This document shows, piece after piece, positions 8,193 to 15,818 of a stretch of DNA of 64,000 bases. This stretch comes from Szabonella sp046295215. GTDB lineage: Bacteria; Pseudomonadota; Alphaproteobacteria; Rhodobacterales; Rhodobacteraceae. The position numbers and the translations under genes are program-made. The stretch's first letter is position 1. Each line of letters opens with the position of its first letter. The notes beneath the pieces were generated by a model, which saw only the letters and a program-made list of their open reading frames with translations, did not search any database and was not told where the DNA came from. The stretch covers positions 1-64,000 of the forward strand of contig JBKBNP010000025.1 of assembly GCA_046295215.1 (NCBI GenBank), in the 5' to 3' direction.

Positions 8193-8555
8193 ATGAAGCA
8201 CCCTGTTGATGCGCATGTAGGCAAACGTATTCGTCATCGTCGCTGGATGGTCGGAATGACCCAGCAACACCTTGCAGATCGCGTAGGGATCAAATTTCAG
8301 CAAATCCAGAAATACGAAACCGGCATGAATCGCGTTTCCGCCTCGCGGTTGTGGGAAATCGCCGACGCATTGGAAGTGTCGATTTCCTTCTTCTTCGAAG
8401 GTCTGGACAACGCCCGCGAGGCGCAGGCCGCTGTCGAGGGCGACATGCTGGCAGACAAGGAGGCTCTGGAACTCGTGCGGTCCTATTATGCGATCCCCGA
8501 GGCGCAGCGCCGCCGCCTGTTCGATCTCGCCCGCGTGCTGAGCGACGCCGCCTGA
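8193..8555 (+). CDS. XRE-family helix-turn-helix transcriptional regulator
   Basis: 120 aa from ATG at 8193, with GGAG six bases upstream; a GTG four codons earlier overlaps that site and is less likely. An HTH_3 domain covers roughly residues 8-62: GKRIRHRRWMVGMTQQHLAD, then VGIKFQQIQKYETGMNRVSA as the recognition region, then LWEIADALEVSISFFFEGL. The acidic C-terminal helices (LVRSYYAIPEAQRRRLFDLA) probably mediate dimerisation. This class is common and chromosomal in Rhodobacteraceae and need not be phage-derived. The palindrome at 8050-8069 upstream is a candidate self-operator. A terminator-like hairpin follows the stop. Target genes cannot be told from the sequence. Confidence 0.88.
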   Translation: MKHPVDAHVGKRIRHRRWMVGMTQQHLADRVGIKFQQIQKYETGMNRVSASRLWEIADALEVSISFFFEGLDNAREAQAAVEGDMLADKEALELVRSYYAIPEAQRRRLFDLARVLSDAA

Positions 8556-8583
8556 CGCGGCACACCCGACAACCATCCAGCTT

Positions 8584-8618
8584 GACCGGCGCACAGCAAG
8601 CCTGTAGCGCCGGTCTTT
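8584..8618 (+). terminator. Intrinsic terminator after the XRE gene
   Basis: A perfect 9-bp stem GACCGGCGC/GCGCCGGTC with a 14-nt loop is followed by TTTCATT. It sits 29 nt after the XRE stop codon and ends 18 nt before hisN, so hisN probably has its own promoter or relies on read-through. Confidence 0.6.
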
Positions 8619-8636
8619 CATTGCAGGGGGCGGACA

Positions 8637-9437
8637 ATGCGGCTGAGCGAGGCAGAACAGGCGGATCTGAGGGCGGTTGCGGCAGAACTTGCCGATGCCG
8701 CGCGGCGCGAGACTCTGGCGCATTTCCGCAGCGCAGGACTTGGCGCGGAAACCAAGGAAACCGACCGTTTCGACCCTGTCACAATCGCCGACCGCGCCTC
8801 CGAGACCGCGATGCGCGCCATCCTCGCCCGCCGCCGCCCGCATGACGGGATTCTGGGCGAGGAATTCGGGCCCGTCGTGGGAAGCTCGGGGCTGACCTGG
8901 GTTCTCGATCCGATCGACGGCACGCGGGGCTATCTTTCAGGCACACCGACCTGGGGCGTGCTGATTTCAGTCGCCGATGACAGCGGGCCGGTCTATGGGC
9001 TCATCGACCAGCCCTATATCGGCGAACGGTTCGAGGGCGGTTTTGGCAGGGCAGAAGTCAACGGCCCGATGGGGCGCAAGCCGCTGAAGACCCGCGCGCC
9101 GCGTCCCTTGTCCGAGGCGATCCTGTTCACGACCTTTCCCGAGGTCGGCTCCGCCGAGGAAGGCGCTGCGTTCCGAAGGGTGGCACCCCGGGCGCGGCTC
9201 GTGCGCTATGGCACCGATTGCTATGCCTATGCGCTGATCGCGGCGGGACAGATCGACCTCGTGATCGAAGCCGGGCTTCAGGCCTATGACGTTCAGGCCC
9301 CCATCGCGGTGATCGAGGCCGCAGGCGGAATGGTCACTGACTGGCAAGGACGCCCCTGCCCGCAGGGCGGGCGCGTGTTGGCAGCGGCCAATCCTGCGAT
9401 CCATGCCGAGGCGCTCGCGCTGCTCAACGCAGTGTGA
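8637..9437 (+). CDS. hisN: Histidinol-phosphatase, inositol-monophosphatase family
   Basis: 266 aa, a typical length. The metal-binding signatures of the inositol-monophosphatase fold are present: GILGEEFG near residue 77, LDPIDGT with D91 and D94, and YDVQAPIAVIEAAGG near the C-terminus. The RFDPVTIADRASE and PIDGTRGYLSG wording is that of the HisN branch, which removes phosphate from L-histidinol phosphate in histidine synthesis, rather than CysQ or SuhB. In many alphaproteobacteria HisN replaces the HisB-type phosphatase. It lies alone between the XRE gene and gloA. The first codon follows AGGGGGCGGACA. A broader inositol or sugar phosphatase role cannot be excluded. Confidence 0.85.
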   Translation: MRLSEAEQADLRAVAAELADAARRETLAHFRSAGLGAETKETDRFDPVTIADRASETAMRAILARRRPHDGILGEEFGPVVGSSGLTWVLDPIDGTRGYLSGTPTWGVLISVADDSGPVYGLIDQPYIGERFEGGFGRAEVNGPMGRKPLKTRAPRPLSEAILFTTFPEVGSAEEGAAFRRVAPRARLVRYGTDCYAYALIAAGQIDLVIEAGLQAYDVQAPIAVIEAAGGMVTDWQGRPCPQGGRVLAAANPAIHAEALALLNAV

Positions 9438-9526
9438 CCCGGCGCGGCTCGGGCGAGTCTGGTATGGCAGTTGCGGCCTTCCCTTGCTAGGGTTCGGGCG
9501 AGCGCATGAAACAATGGAGACTGCCC

Positions 9527-9955
9527 ATGAAGATCCGCTATCTGCACACCATGGTCCGGGTTCTCGACCTTGATAAATCCATGGCCTTCTACAAACTGCT
9601 GGGGCTGGAAGAGACGCGCCGGATCGACAACGAGGCGGCGCGCTTTTCGCTGATCTTCCTTGCCCCGCCCGGCCAGTCCGAATGCCCGGTCGAACTGACC
9701 CATAACTGGGATGGTGATGACGGCCTGCCCTCCGACAGCCGCCATTTCGGCCATCTCGCCTATGAGGTCGAGAATATCTACGAGATGTGCGCGCATCTGG
9801 AGGCGAACGGCGTCACCATCAACCGCCCCCCGCGGGATGGCAGGATGGCCTTCGTGCGCAGCCCCGACAATGTCTCGGTCGAACTCCTGCAGATGGGCCC
9901 GGCACTGGAACCGGCGGAACCCTGGAAAAGCGCGCCCTCGATTGGTCATTGGTAA
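9527..9955 (+). CDS. gloA: Lactoylglutathione lyase (glyoxalase I)
   Basis: 142 aa from ATG at 9527 with GGAGA six bases upstream; an ATG seven codons earlier lacks a ribosome site. The metal ligands expected for glyoxalase I are present: H7 (YLHTMV), E56 (PVELT), H76 (HFGHLAY) and E119 (VSVELLQ). The length and the GDDGLPSDSRHFGHLAYEV region fit the Ni/Co-dependent bacterial class. It isomerises the methylglyoxal-glutathione hemithioacetal to S-lactoylglutathione in the cytosol. It stands alone and converges on the SLAM gene across repeat copy B. Confidence 0.93.
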   Translation: MKIRYLHTMVRVLDLDKSMAFYKLLGLEETRRIDNEAARFSLIFLAPPGQSECPVELTHNWDGDDGLPSDSRHFGHLAYEVENIYEMCAHLEANGVTINRPPRDGRMAFVRSPDNVSVELLQMGPALEPAEPWKSAPSIGHW

Positions 9956-10000
9956 GGGCGGGCATTGGTAAGGGCGGACAACGCCCAGACCCGGCAAACC

Positions 10001-10085
10001 ACCCCCCCCCATTTTTCTGTCCGGAAATATCCTCGGGGGGAGGATTTGCCCCGCAAATCCGTGGGGGGCAGACAGCCCCCCTTGC
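10001..10085. repeat. Modular palindromic intergenic repeat, copy B
   Basis: Same family as copy A in reverse orientation: ATTTTTCTGTCCGGAAATAT, CCTCGGGGGG, hairpin GGATTTGC-ccc-GCAAATCC, then GGGGGGCAGACAGCCCCCC. It lies between the convergent gloA and SLAM genes. The hairpin stem is identical to copy A; only the loop differs. Confidence 0.75.
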
Positions 10086-10137
10086 CACATGGGCCCGACG
10101 CGGCCCCACCGGATTTCGAAAGGGAAGCCGACCCCGG

Positions 10138-11520
10138 TCAGAAGGTGGATCTGACACCGAAGGACACACCAAGACTGCGCGCATCGTTGAGGATGTAATC
10201 CGACCGCGTCCGTGTCGCAGTTATGTCGAGCGTCGGGGCAAAGCCCATGTAGTCCAGCCGCTCGAAGACCAGCCCCAGCCGCGCGCCGACCTGCACATCG
10301 TCCCGCCCTGCCGGAAACGCCGCGGTTGCCCCGTAACGCCGCAGCGCAACCGATGCACCGGCATTGAGGCCGATACCCCGGATCGGGCTTGCCCTTTGCC
10401 AGTCCAGTTGCGCGCTCAGCGCCAGATGATCCACCCGGGCATTGGCCGATTGCGTATCCCGCAGCCCAAGTGTCAGGCTGATCAGGTCGCCGTTTTCCTG
10501 CATCCGGATGGCCGTGCCCGAGACGGACAGGATGTCGGCCCCGAAGCTCGCATCGTCACGCCGCCACTGGCGTTCTGCGCCAAGTTTGAGCGCAAGCCCC
10601 ATGCGGGGGGTCAGGGCATATTCCGCCCCGCCCTCCAGCCGCAGATAGTCGGCCAGATCGCGCCCGCCGGACCAACTGTGCCCCGCCGCCGCGCCAAAGG
10701 TCCAGACAAGCGGTGCTGCGCCGGGGCGGAACCGATGTGCAAGACCCGCCTCGACCAGCGCATAGTCATAGTCGCCCCCCCGCGCGTCCGGGGCCTGCAC
10801 CTTTGCCTCTGAACTCAATGACACCTTGCGCCCGACAAGCCGCAGGGTCGCCTCGCTGCGGGCTTTCGGCGTTTCGGACAGTCGCCAGCCGAAAGCGGCC
10901 CCGACGGTCGCCTCCATCCCCGACAGGGCGCGGGTCGCCCCGGCAAGCTGGAAGGGCTCGCCAAAGATCAGGATGGTGTCGTGATGCGTCCCGTTGTTCA
11001 CGTTGGAGGAGGGCGCAACCGACAGGCTGAACTGCATCGACAGCGGCGAGGTCCGGCTGACGGCACGGTGATTGGCCCGCGCCATGGACCGCAGCCGCGC
11101 ATCAGGGGCCACCTGCCCGGCGCGGCGCAGCCAGATCTTCGCCTGCTGATGCCGCCCGTCCATCGTCAACGCCTGCGCGGTCAGGGTTGCGGCTTCATAG
11201 CGGTGGATGTCGTCGGGGGCCGCTTTCCACGCGGTGCGGCCCGCCTCGGCAGCGGCCTGCGGATTGCCCAGTTGCGCCTCGGCCGAACTCAGCACCAGCA
11301 GCGCCAGAACATCCTGCGGATCCGCCTGCAACAGCCCGAGCGCCACATGCCGCGCCAGCCCCGCCTGCCCCCGCTGCGCCGCCCGCCGCGCGATTTCGCG
11401 GGCCTCGGGCAGCGAGACGGTCACACTCTGGTCTTTCGCCGCCTCTGCCACGGCTGGCCCGGACTGCCCGAGAAAGGTCAGTGCCAGAACAGCCGCAGGA
11501 ATCAGCCGATGCAGCGGCAT
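10138..11520 (-). CDS. Surface lipoprotein assembly modifier (SLAM-like) outer-membrane protein
   Basis: 460 aa from ATG at 11520. Residues 1-28 form a signal peptide (LHRLIPAAVLALTFLG, GPAVAEA). The periplasmic part to about residue 160 is TPR-like helical (EIARRAAQRGQAGLARHVAL, ALLVLSSAEAQLGNPQAAAE). The rest, from MQFSLSVAPSSNVNNGT, is a predicted beta-barrel of alternating strands ending in phenylalanine (GVSFGVRSTF), the usual outer-membrane C-terminal signal. TPR plus barrel is the SLAM (DUF560) architecture. In Neisseria, SLAM moves lipoproteins such as TbpB to the cell surface. The lipoprotein gene lies 4 bp upstream in the same operon and is the likely client. The specific pairing is inferred. 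Confidence 0.82.
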   Translation of the reverse strand: MPLHRLIPAAVLALTFLGQSGPAVAEAAKDQSVTVSLPEAREIARRAAQRGQAGLARHVALGLLQADPQDVLALLVLSSAEAQLGNPQAAAEAGRTAWKAAPDDIHRYEAATLTAQALTMDGRHQQAKIWLRRAGQVAPDARLRSMARANHRAVSRTSPLSMQFSLSVAPSSNVNNGTHHDTILIFGEPFQLAGATRALSGMEATVGAAFGWRLSETPKARSEATLRLVGRKVSLSSEAKVQAPDARGGDYDYALVEAGLAHRFRPGAAPLVWTFGAAAGHSWSGGRDLADYLRLEGGAEYALTPRMGLALKLGAERQWRRDDASFGADILSVSGTAIRMQENGDLISLTLGLRDTQSANARVDHLALSAQLDWQRASPIRGIGLNAGASVALRRYGATAAFPAGRDDVQVGARLGLVFERLDYMGFAPTLDITATRTRSDYILNDARSLGVSFGVRSTF

Positions 11521-11524
11521 GCTG

Positions 11525-12445
11525 TCACGGACAGAGCTGGTCTGCCGGACCGGTGCATCTGGGCAGAACGAACAGGCCATGCTCGATCGTGGCCGTGTCG
11601 CCCGGAAGCGGTCGGAATACCAGCGCACCTGCCACATCCGAGGCGTTGGTTCCGGCAAAAATGCCGCCATAATTTCCGACTGATGCATTGCTGGGGTTGC
11701 GCACAGTGCCGGCAAAGGCCCCATCTGACGTGATCGGAGCCGTCCAGAGCACAACCGAATCCAGCGGCGTGTTGGTCCGGACCGCCATGCGGTTGTCGAT
11801 GCCGCCGCTAACTTCAAGGTTGGTTTCATTGAAATCGGCATTGAGCAGGATTCGTCCGGTGATCCGATCCGACAGGCGGGCATCCAGATCCCCTCCCACG
11901 CCGCCAGGAACGATCTCACCAGAGTTCAAGACGCCGACATAGCTGCCAGTATAGCTTGCAAGACCCGTGGTGGGCATCGTGAACCCGTCCACACGATAAT
12001 ATTGCCCACCGCCGAAATACGTCTGGAACTGTCCACCGTCGGCCACGGTGGCACCGGTGACAACTCCGCTGTCCGAGGTTTTCACGAGAGCGAGGAATTT
12101 CCGTTGGGTATTGGCTTCCTGCAAGGTGAAGGCTTGATAGCCGCTCAGGTCCAGCGTGTTGTCGCGCACATAGTCTGCGGCGACAGGTGAGCCGTCCAGC
12201 GATGCGAGATTGATCTTCAGGGTGCCCGCAGCGCGGTCATAGGCTGCCGAGCGCAAATGCTGGGCCACGATCGGCGGAGCGCTGACCTTGATTTCTTCCT
12301 TGGGAATGTCCACACCAATTTCTGATGGCGGCGGCACATTCGGGATTTCTTCCGGCGGCGGGGCAGGCGGCGCGGGGTTGAACGGATTCCCACTGCAGGA
12401 AACAAGCGCGATCAGCGCAAGAGGCGCAGCAAATTTGACTGACAT
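11525..12445 (-). CDS. TbpB-like lipoprotein, probable SLAM client
   Basis: 306 aa. The N-terminus is a lipoprotein signal with lipobox LVSC, followed by a proline-rich tether (NPAPPAPPPEEIPNVPPPSE). The C-terminal half reads as a small beta-barrel of the transferrin-binding-protein B-lobe type: LASYTGSYVGVLNSG, ITGRILLNADFNET, then GGIFAGTNASDVAGALVFRP, the typical last hairpin of TbpB-like and HpuA-like barrels. Two cysteines near the C-terminus (RCTGPADQLC) may form a disulfide. It is the first gene of a two-gene operon with the SLAM-like gene. A role as a surface receptor for iron, haem or another ligand follows from the family; the ligand is unknown. Confidence 0.8.
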   Translation of the reverse strand: MSVKFAAPLALIALVSCSGNPFNPAPPAPPPEEIPNVPPPSEIGVDIPKEEIKVSAPPIVAQHLRSAAYDRAAGTLKINLASLDGSPVAADYVRDNTLDLSGYQAFTLQEANTQRKFLALVKTSDSGVVTGATVADGGQFQTYFGGGQYYRVDGFTMPTTGLASYTGSYVGVLNSGEIVPGGVGGDLDARLSDRITGRILLNADFNETNLEVSGGIDNRMAVRTNTPLDSVVLWTAPITSDGAFAGTVRNPSNASVGNYGGIFAGTNASDVAGALVFRPLPGDTATIEHGLFVLPRCTGPADQLCP

Positions 12446-12663
12446 TGGACCTGCTCGGGTTATGTTTGTTTTGTCTGCAAAGGTGCCAATCCATCACGCT
12501 TCTGTCAATCAATCCAAGGGGTTTCGCGCCGTTCCTGATGCAAGAATGTCGCGAGGCAGGCAGCAACGCGCTGCATGTCGCGCAAATGCCGCCATTCTGC
12601 CATAGATGTTGCGTCACGACCGCAAAGCGATTACCCCTGTCGGACCGGGAAACGGGGGGTGAC

Positions 12664-13479
12664 ATGCAGACCTATCTCGACGCTTTGCGGCAGATCCTGG
12701 CCGAAGGTGTCCGGTCCTCGGACCGCACCGGCACCGGCACGATCAGCCATTTCGGGATGCAGATGCGCTATGATCTGGCGGCAGGCTTTCCACTGGTCAC
12801 GACGAAAAAGGTGCATCTGAAATCCATCCTCCACGAATTGCTGTGGTTTCTCGCAGGCGATACGAACATCGGCTATCTCAAGGCCAATGGCGTGAAGATC
12901 TGGGATGAATGGGCGGATGCGAACGGTGATCTCGGCCCGGTCTATGGCGCGCAATGGCGGCGGTTTCCATCGGTCGAGCCGGGGGAAAACGGCCCGGTGA
13001 TCGGGTCGGTGGACCAGATCGCCAAATTGCTGGACATGATCCGCAAAAGCCCCGACAGCCGCCGCCTGATCGTCTCCGCCTGGAACCCGGGCGAGGTGGA
13101 CCGCATGGCCCTGCCGCCCTGCCACACGCTCTGGCAGGTGCGGATCCTCGGTGGCAAGCTGCATCTGCAACTCTACCAGCGGTCGGCGGACATGTTTCTT
13201 GGCGTGCCGTTCAACATCGCCTCCTATGCGCTGCTGGCACAGATGCTGGCGCAGGTGACGGGCTACGGGCTGGGCCATTTCGTTCATTCCATTGGCGACG
13301 CACATATCTATTCCAACCACATGGATCAGGTGGCCGAACAGCTTTCCCGCGCGCCGCGGCCCTTGCCGGTGATGCGCCTCAATCCGGATGTGACCGACCT
13401 TTTCGCCTTCCGCTATGAGGATTTCACGCTCGAAAGCTATGACCCCCACCCGGCCATCCGCGCGCCGGTGGCTGTCTGA
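12664..13479 (+). CDS. thyA: Thymidylate synthase
   Basis: 271 aa from ATG at 12664 after ACGGGGGGTGAC; the frame is open further upstream but the family starts here (MQTYLDALRQIL). It methylates dUMP to dTMP with methylene-tetrahydrofolate, leaving dihydrofolate. Visible landmarks are the folate/phosphate region DRTGTGTISHFG, the catalytic cysteine C153 in ALPPCHTLWQV, QRSADMFLGVPFNIASY and HIYSNH. Its TGA overlaps the folA ATG by one base, so the two are translated as a pair and the dihydrofolate made here is recycled next door. The 218 bp upstream, shared with the divergent lipoprotein gene, should hold both promoters. Confidence 0.97.
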   Translation: MQTYLDALRQILAEGVRSSDRTGTGTISHFGMQMRYDLAAGFPLVTTKKVHLKSILHELLWFLAGDTNIGYLKANGVKIWDEWADANGDLGPVYGAQWRRFPSVEPGENGPVIGSVDQIAKLLDMIRKSPDSRRLIVSAWNPGEVDRMALPPCHTLWQVRILGGKLHLQLYQRSADMFLGVPFNIASYALLAQMLAQVTGYGLGHFVHSIGDAHIYSNHMDQVAEQLSRAPRPLPVMRLNPDVTDLFAFRYEDFTLESYDPHPAIRAPVAV

Positions 13480-13961
13480 TGCTGACGCTCATCGCGGGGC
13501 GCGCGCGCAACGGAGCCATCGGCAAGGCGGGTATGATCCCCTGGCACGCGCCCGAGGATCTGGCCTTCTTTCAGCGCGAAACCACCGGGGGCGCGATCAT
13601 CATGGGGCGGCGGACCTGGGAAAGCCTGCCGAAAAAGCCGCTTCCACGCCGGTTGAACCTCATCGTCACCTCGCAGCCGATGAACGAGGAGGGCGCGGAG
13701 TTCCTGCCGCTTTCCGACGCGATCCCGAAGGCGCAGGCCGCCGGTCACGCCCGGATCTACGGCATCGGGGGGGAAGGCATCTATCGCGCCTTCCTGCCGC
13801 TTGCGGACCGGCTCTTGCTGACCGAGGTCGATCTGGAGGTGGAGGGCGCCGATGCCTTCTTTCCGGATTTCTGCCCGAACGAGTGGCACCTGGCGCATCG
13901 GATGGTGCTGCGCGCGGAAGGTCCGGCCTGCAGGCTCGACGAATGGCTCCGCCGCCGCTAA
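13479..13961 (+). CDS. folA: Dihydrofolate reductase
   Basis: 160 aa. It reduces dihydrofolate to tetrahydrofolate with NADPH and is the target of trimethoprim in the family. Evidence: N-terminal MLTLIAGRARNGAIGKAG, substrate-binding acidic residue D27 in PWHAPEDLAFF, NADPH motif MGRRTWESLP, and the YGIGGEGIYRAFLPLAD block, in which G-G-E-G replaces the more common G-G-x-x-I/L-Y spacing. It is coupled to thyA by a TGATG overlap. A terminator is not obvious before the next gene 100 bp away. Confidence 0.96.
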   Translation: MLTLIAGRARNGAIGKAGMIPWHAPEDLAFFQRETTGGAIIMGRRTWESLPKKPLPRRLNLIVTSQPMNEEGAEFLPLSDAIPKAQAAGHARIYGIGGEGIYRAFLPLADRLLLTEVDLEVEGADAFFPDFCPNEWHLAHRMVLRAEGPACRLDEWLRRR

Positions 13962-14062
13962 CCCCGATTCGCGGGAACCGGAAATCATGAACTTGGTTGG
14001 TGCCCTGCTGGTCGCATCACGGATTGGCGCTATCCTCGATGCAGGCAACCGGAGGTCCGCAG

Positions 14063-14464
14063 ATGTCATTGGTCATTCTTTATCTCTCCACCGCTATCGT
14101 GTTCCTCGCGCTGGACGCGGTGATGCTGAGCCAGCATATGGGCCCGCTCTTTCGTCGCCACCTCGGCGCGCAACTGCTGGAGGAGCTTCGCTGGGGACCG
14201 GCGGTTGCCTTCTATCTGGCCTATGTCGCGGGTCTGATCTGGCTCGTCTCGCTGCCCGCCCTGCGGGAGGGCGCGCCGCTTCAGGCCCTGATCGGCGGGG
14301 CGGTGGTGGGGGCGATGGCTTACGGCACCTATGAATTCACCTCCTACGCCGTGATGCGCGACTGGCATTGGCAGATGGTCGCCACGGATCTGGCCTGGGG
14401 CACGGTGCTGACCGGGTTTTCGGCATGGGCCGGGGTGGCCATCACCCGCGCGCTGACCGCGTGA
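14063..14464 (+). CDS. DUF2177 family inner-membrane protein
   Basis: 133 aa from ATG at 14063 with GGAGG upstream. Four hydrophobic segments are visible: residues about 2-22, 46-66 (AVAFYLAYVAGLIWLVSL), 75-95 (IGGAVVGAMAYGTYEFTSYA) and 108-128 (DLAWGTVLTGFSAWAGVAIT). ALDAVMLSQHMGPLFRRHLG near the start and TYEFTSYAVMRDW in the middle are typical of DUF2177. No function is established for the family that I know of. It stands between folA and the ArsC/Spx-like gene. Confidence 0.78.
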   Translation: MSLVILYLSTAIVFLALDAVMLSQHMGPLFRRHLGAQLLEELRWGPAVAFYLAYVAGLIWLVSLPALREGAPLQALIGGAVVGAMAYGTYEFTSYAVMRDWHWQMVATDLAWGTVLTGFSAWAGVAITRALTA

Positions 14465-14513
14465 CTTTCGGTCCCGCATGCCCTAGACAGGCGGCAACCA
14501 ACAGGAGACATCC

Positions 14514-14855
14514 ATGACCCTGACCGTTTACGGCATCCCGACCTGCGACACCTGCAAAAAGGCTTTGAAATCATTGCAACAAGCGGGCCATGACGCCACC
14601 CTGCGCGACATCCGCAAAGATCCGCTTTCAGAGGCGGAGATTGCGGAATTCGTGCTGGAATTCGGGGATCAGATCATCAACCGGCAATCTACCACTTGGC
14701 GCGGGGCCTCCGACTGGCTGCGCGCCAGCGAGGCGGACGCACAGCTCCGATCCGAACCGACCCTGATGAAGCGTCCGGTCATCCGGTCCGGGGCTGGCCT
14801 TACATTGGGCTGGGGGCCGGAAGTGCAGGAGAAACTGCTCCAGGCCTCGATGTGA
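14514..14855 (+). CDS. ArsC/Spx/YffB-type thioredoxin-fold protein
   Basis: 113 aa with AGGAGA before ATG. The redox motif C11-DT-C14 sits at the start of the first helix (YGIPTCDTCKKALKSL), followed by the ArsC-like helical insertion and LMKRPVI near residue 86, the conserved loop of arsenate-reductase-like proteins. The CxxC pattern fits the Spx/YffB/MgsR branch rather than true arsenate reductases, which have one active cysteine, so arsenate reduction should not be assumed. The cytosolic role is unknown. It converges on the cold-shock gene across a shared terminator-like hairpin. Confidence 0.8.
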   Translation: MTLTVYGIPTCDTCKKALKSLQQAGHDATLRDIRKDPLSEAEIAEFVLEFGDQIINRQSTTWRGASDWLRASEADAQLRSEPTLMKRPVIRSGAGLTLGWGPEVQEKLLQASM

Positions 14856-14890
14856 CAAAAGGCCCGTCTCATCGGACAGGCCCTTTGAAA
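14856..14890. terminator. Probable bidirectional terminator
   Basis: CAAAAGGCC pairs with GGCCCTTTG with one mismatch around a 14-nt loop. T-rich sequence lies on the outgoing side in both directions. It separates the convergent ArsC-like and cold-shock genes. Confidence 0.55.
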
Positions 14891-14907
14891 ACGCCATGCC
14901 GGAAGGA

Positions 14908-15114
14908 TCAGAGCAGCCGCAGATCGCCCGCTGACTGCTTTCCGTCGCGCCCGGACTGCAACTCGAAGCCGATCTTCTGATTGTCGCTGAGCCCGGTCAA
15001 CCCGGCCCGTTCGACCGCGGAGATATGCACGAACACGTCCTTGCCGCCATCATCGGGGGCAATGAAACCGTAGCCTTTGGTAGCGTTGAACCACTTCACG
15101 GTGCCTGTCGGCAT
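14908..15114 (-). CDS. Cold-shock domain protein
   Basis: 68 aa from ATG at 15114, preceded by GGAGAAACGGC; the upstream extension of the frame is not conserved-looking. A single cold-shock domain: TGTVKWFNATKGYGFIAPDD contains RNP1 (KGYGFI), and DVFVHISAVERAG contains RNP2 (VFVHIS). These small OB-fold proteins bind single-stranded RNA and act as RNA chaperones. Several paralogues are usual per genome, and cold induction is not implied. The 145 bp upstream, before the DoxX gene end, should contain its promoter and leader. Confidence 0.93.
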   Translation of the reverse strand: MPTGTVKWFNATKGYGFIAPDDGGKDVFVHISAVERAGLTGLSDNQKIGFELQSGRDGKQSAGDLRLL

Positions 15115-15259
15115 GCCGTTTCTCCTCTGTCTGTCCTCCCGGGGCGACATGCCGCGGGCCGTGCTGCCAGGTCTTCCAGTCGTCCGGCTGCCGGGCAGTC
15201 AGGATCAGGTCGGAAAGGCTGTCGTCACGGCCGAAAGCATGCCAAATCGCAGACAAAAA

Positions 15260-15817
15260 TCAAGAACCTTGTGTTTGCCGACCGAGTCTCCGCCGGATGA
15301 TCCTGTCGAGAGACAGCGCCCCGCCCCCCATCGCCACCAGGATCAAGAGCAAAAGAACCCACAAACTGCGCTGATCGATGATCAGCGCCCCCGAGGCCCG
15401 ATCAAACCAGGCGCCGAGGTCATCGCCGCCCACGCCGTGCCCCGTCACATCGACGAACGACTGCACCAGCACGAAGCCGATCATGCCAAGCGCCGCCAGC
15501 CGCGTTGCAAGGCCGATCACGATCAGCAACGGCAGGATGAACTCTGCCCAGGTGCCCGCAAAGACCACCAAAGCATGCAGCAAGGTGAAACGGCTGAAGT
15601 CATAGCCAAAGGCTTCGGCACTTCGGGGAAAGATCTGGATATAGGCCCCGTCGGAGAGCCCCAGCGCGCCAGACCCGAGCTTGGTCTGCGCCGAGGCCCA
15701 GAAATAGACCAGCAGAACCCCGGCAAAGACGATCCGTGCCAGCAAGGGCAAAACAACCGGTGCCGCACGGTCGAGCCCCTCGACAGCCCTGCCCGCAATC
15801 TTCAGAACAATCTCCAT
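15260..15817 (-). CDS. DoxX-family membrane protein of the bufferin operon
   Basis: 185 aa from ATG at 15817, with GGGAGGAG upstream inside the end of bufC. Four membrane helices are visible: about 22-42 (PLLARIVFAGVLLVYFWAS), 80-105 (LHALVVFAGTWAEFILPLLI), 108-130 and 155-172. LTKLGSG-like and FAGTWAEFILPLL segments match DoxX/DUF417-type proteins. It is the last gene of bufA-bufB-bufC-doxX, one base after bufC. DoxX proteins are frequent in bufferin operons; they may act in the membrane step of maturation, export or redox chemistry, but this is not settled. Confidence 0.8.
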   Translation of the reverse strand: MEIVLKIAGRAVEGLDRAAPVVLPLLARIVFAGVLLVYFWASAQTKLGSGALGLSDGAYIQIFPRSAEAFGYDFSRFTLLHALVVFAGTWAEFILPLLIVIGLATRLAALGMIGFVLVQSFVDVTGHGVGGDDLGAWFDRASGALIIDQRSLWVLLLLILVAMGGGALSLDRIIRRRLGRQTQGS

Positions 15818-15818
15818 T

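Noticed and set aside
14514..14855. Arsenate reductase ArsC
   Set aside because: The CxxC pattern fits the Spx/YffB branch, and no arsenic-resistance genes are near.
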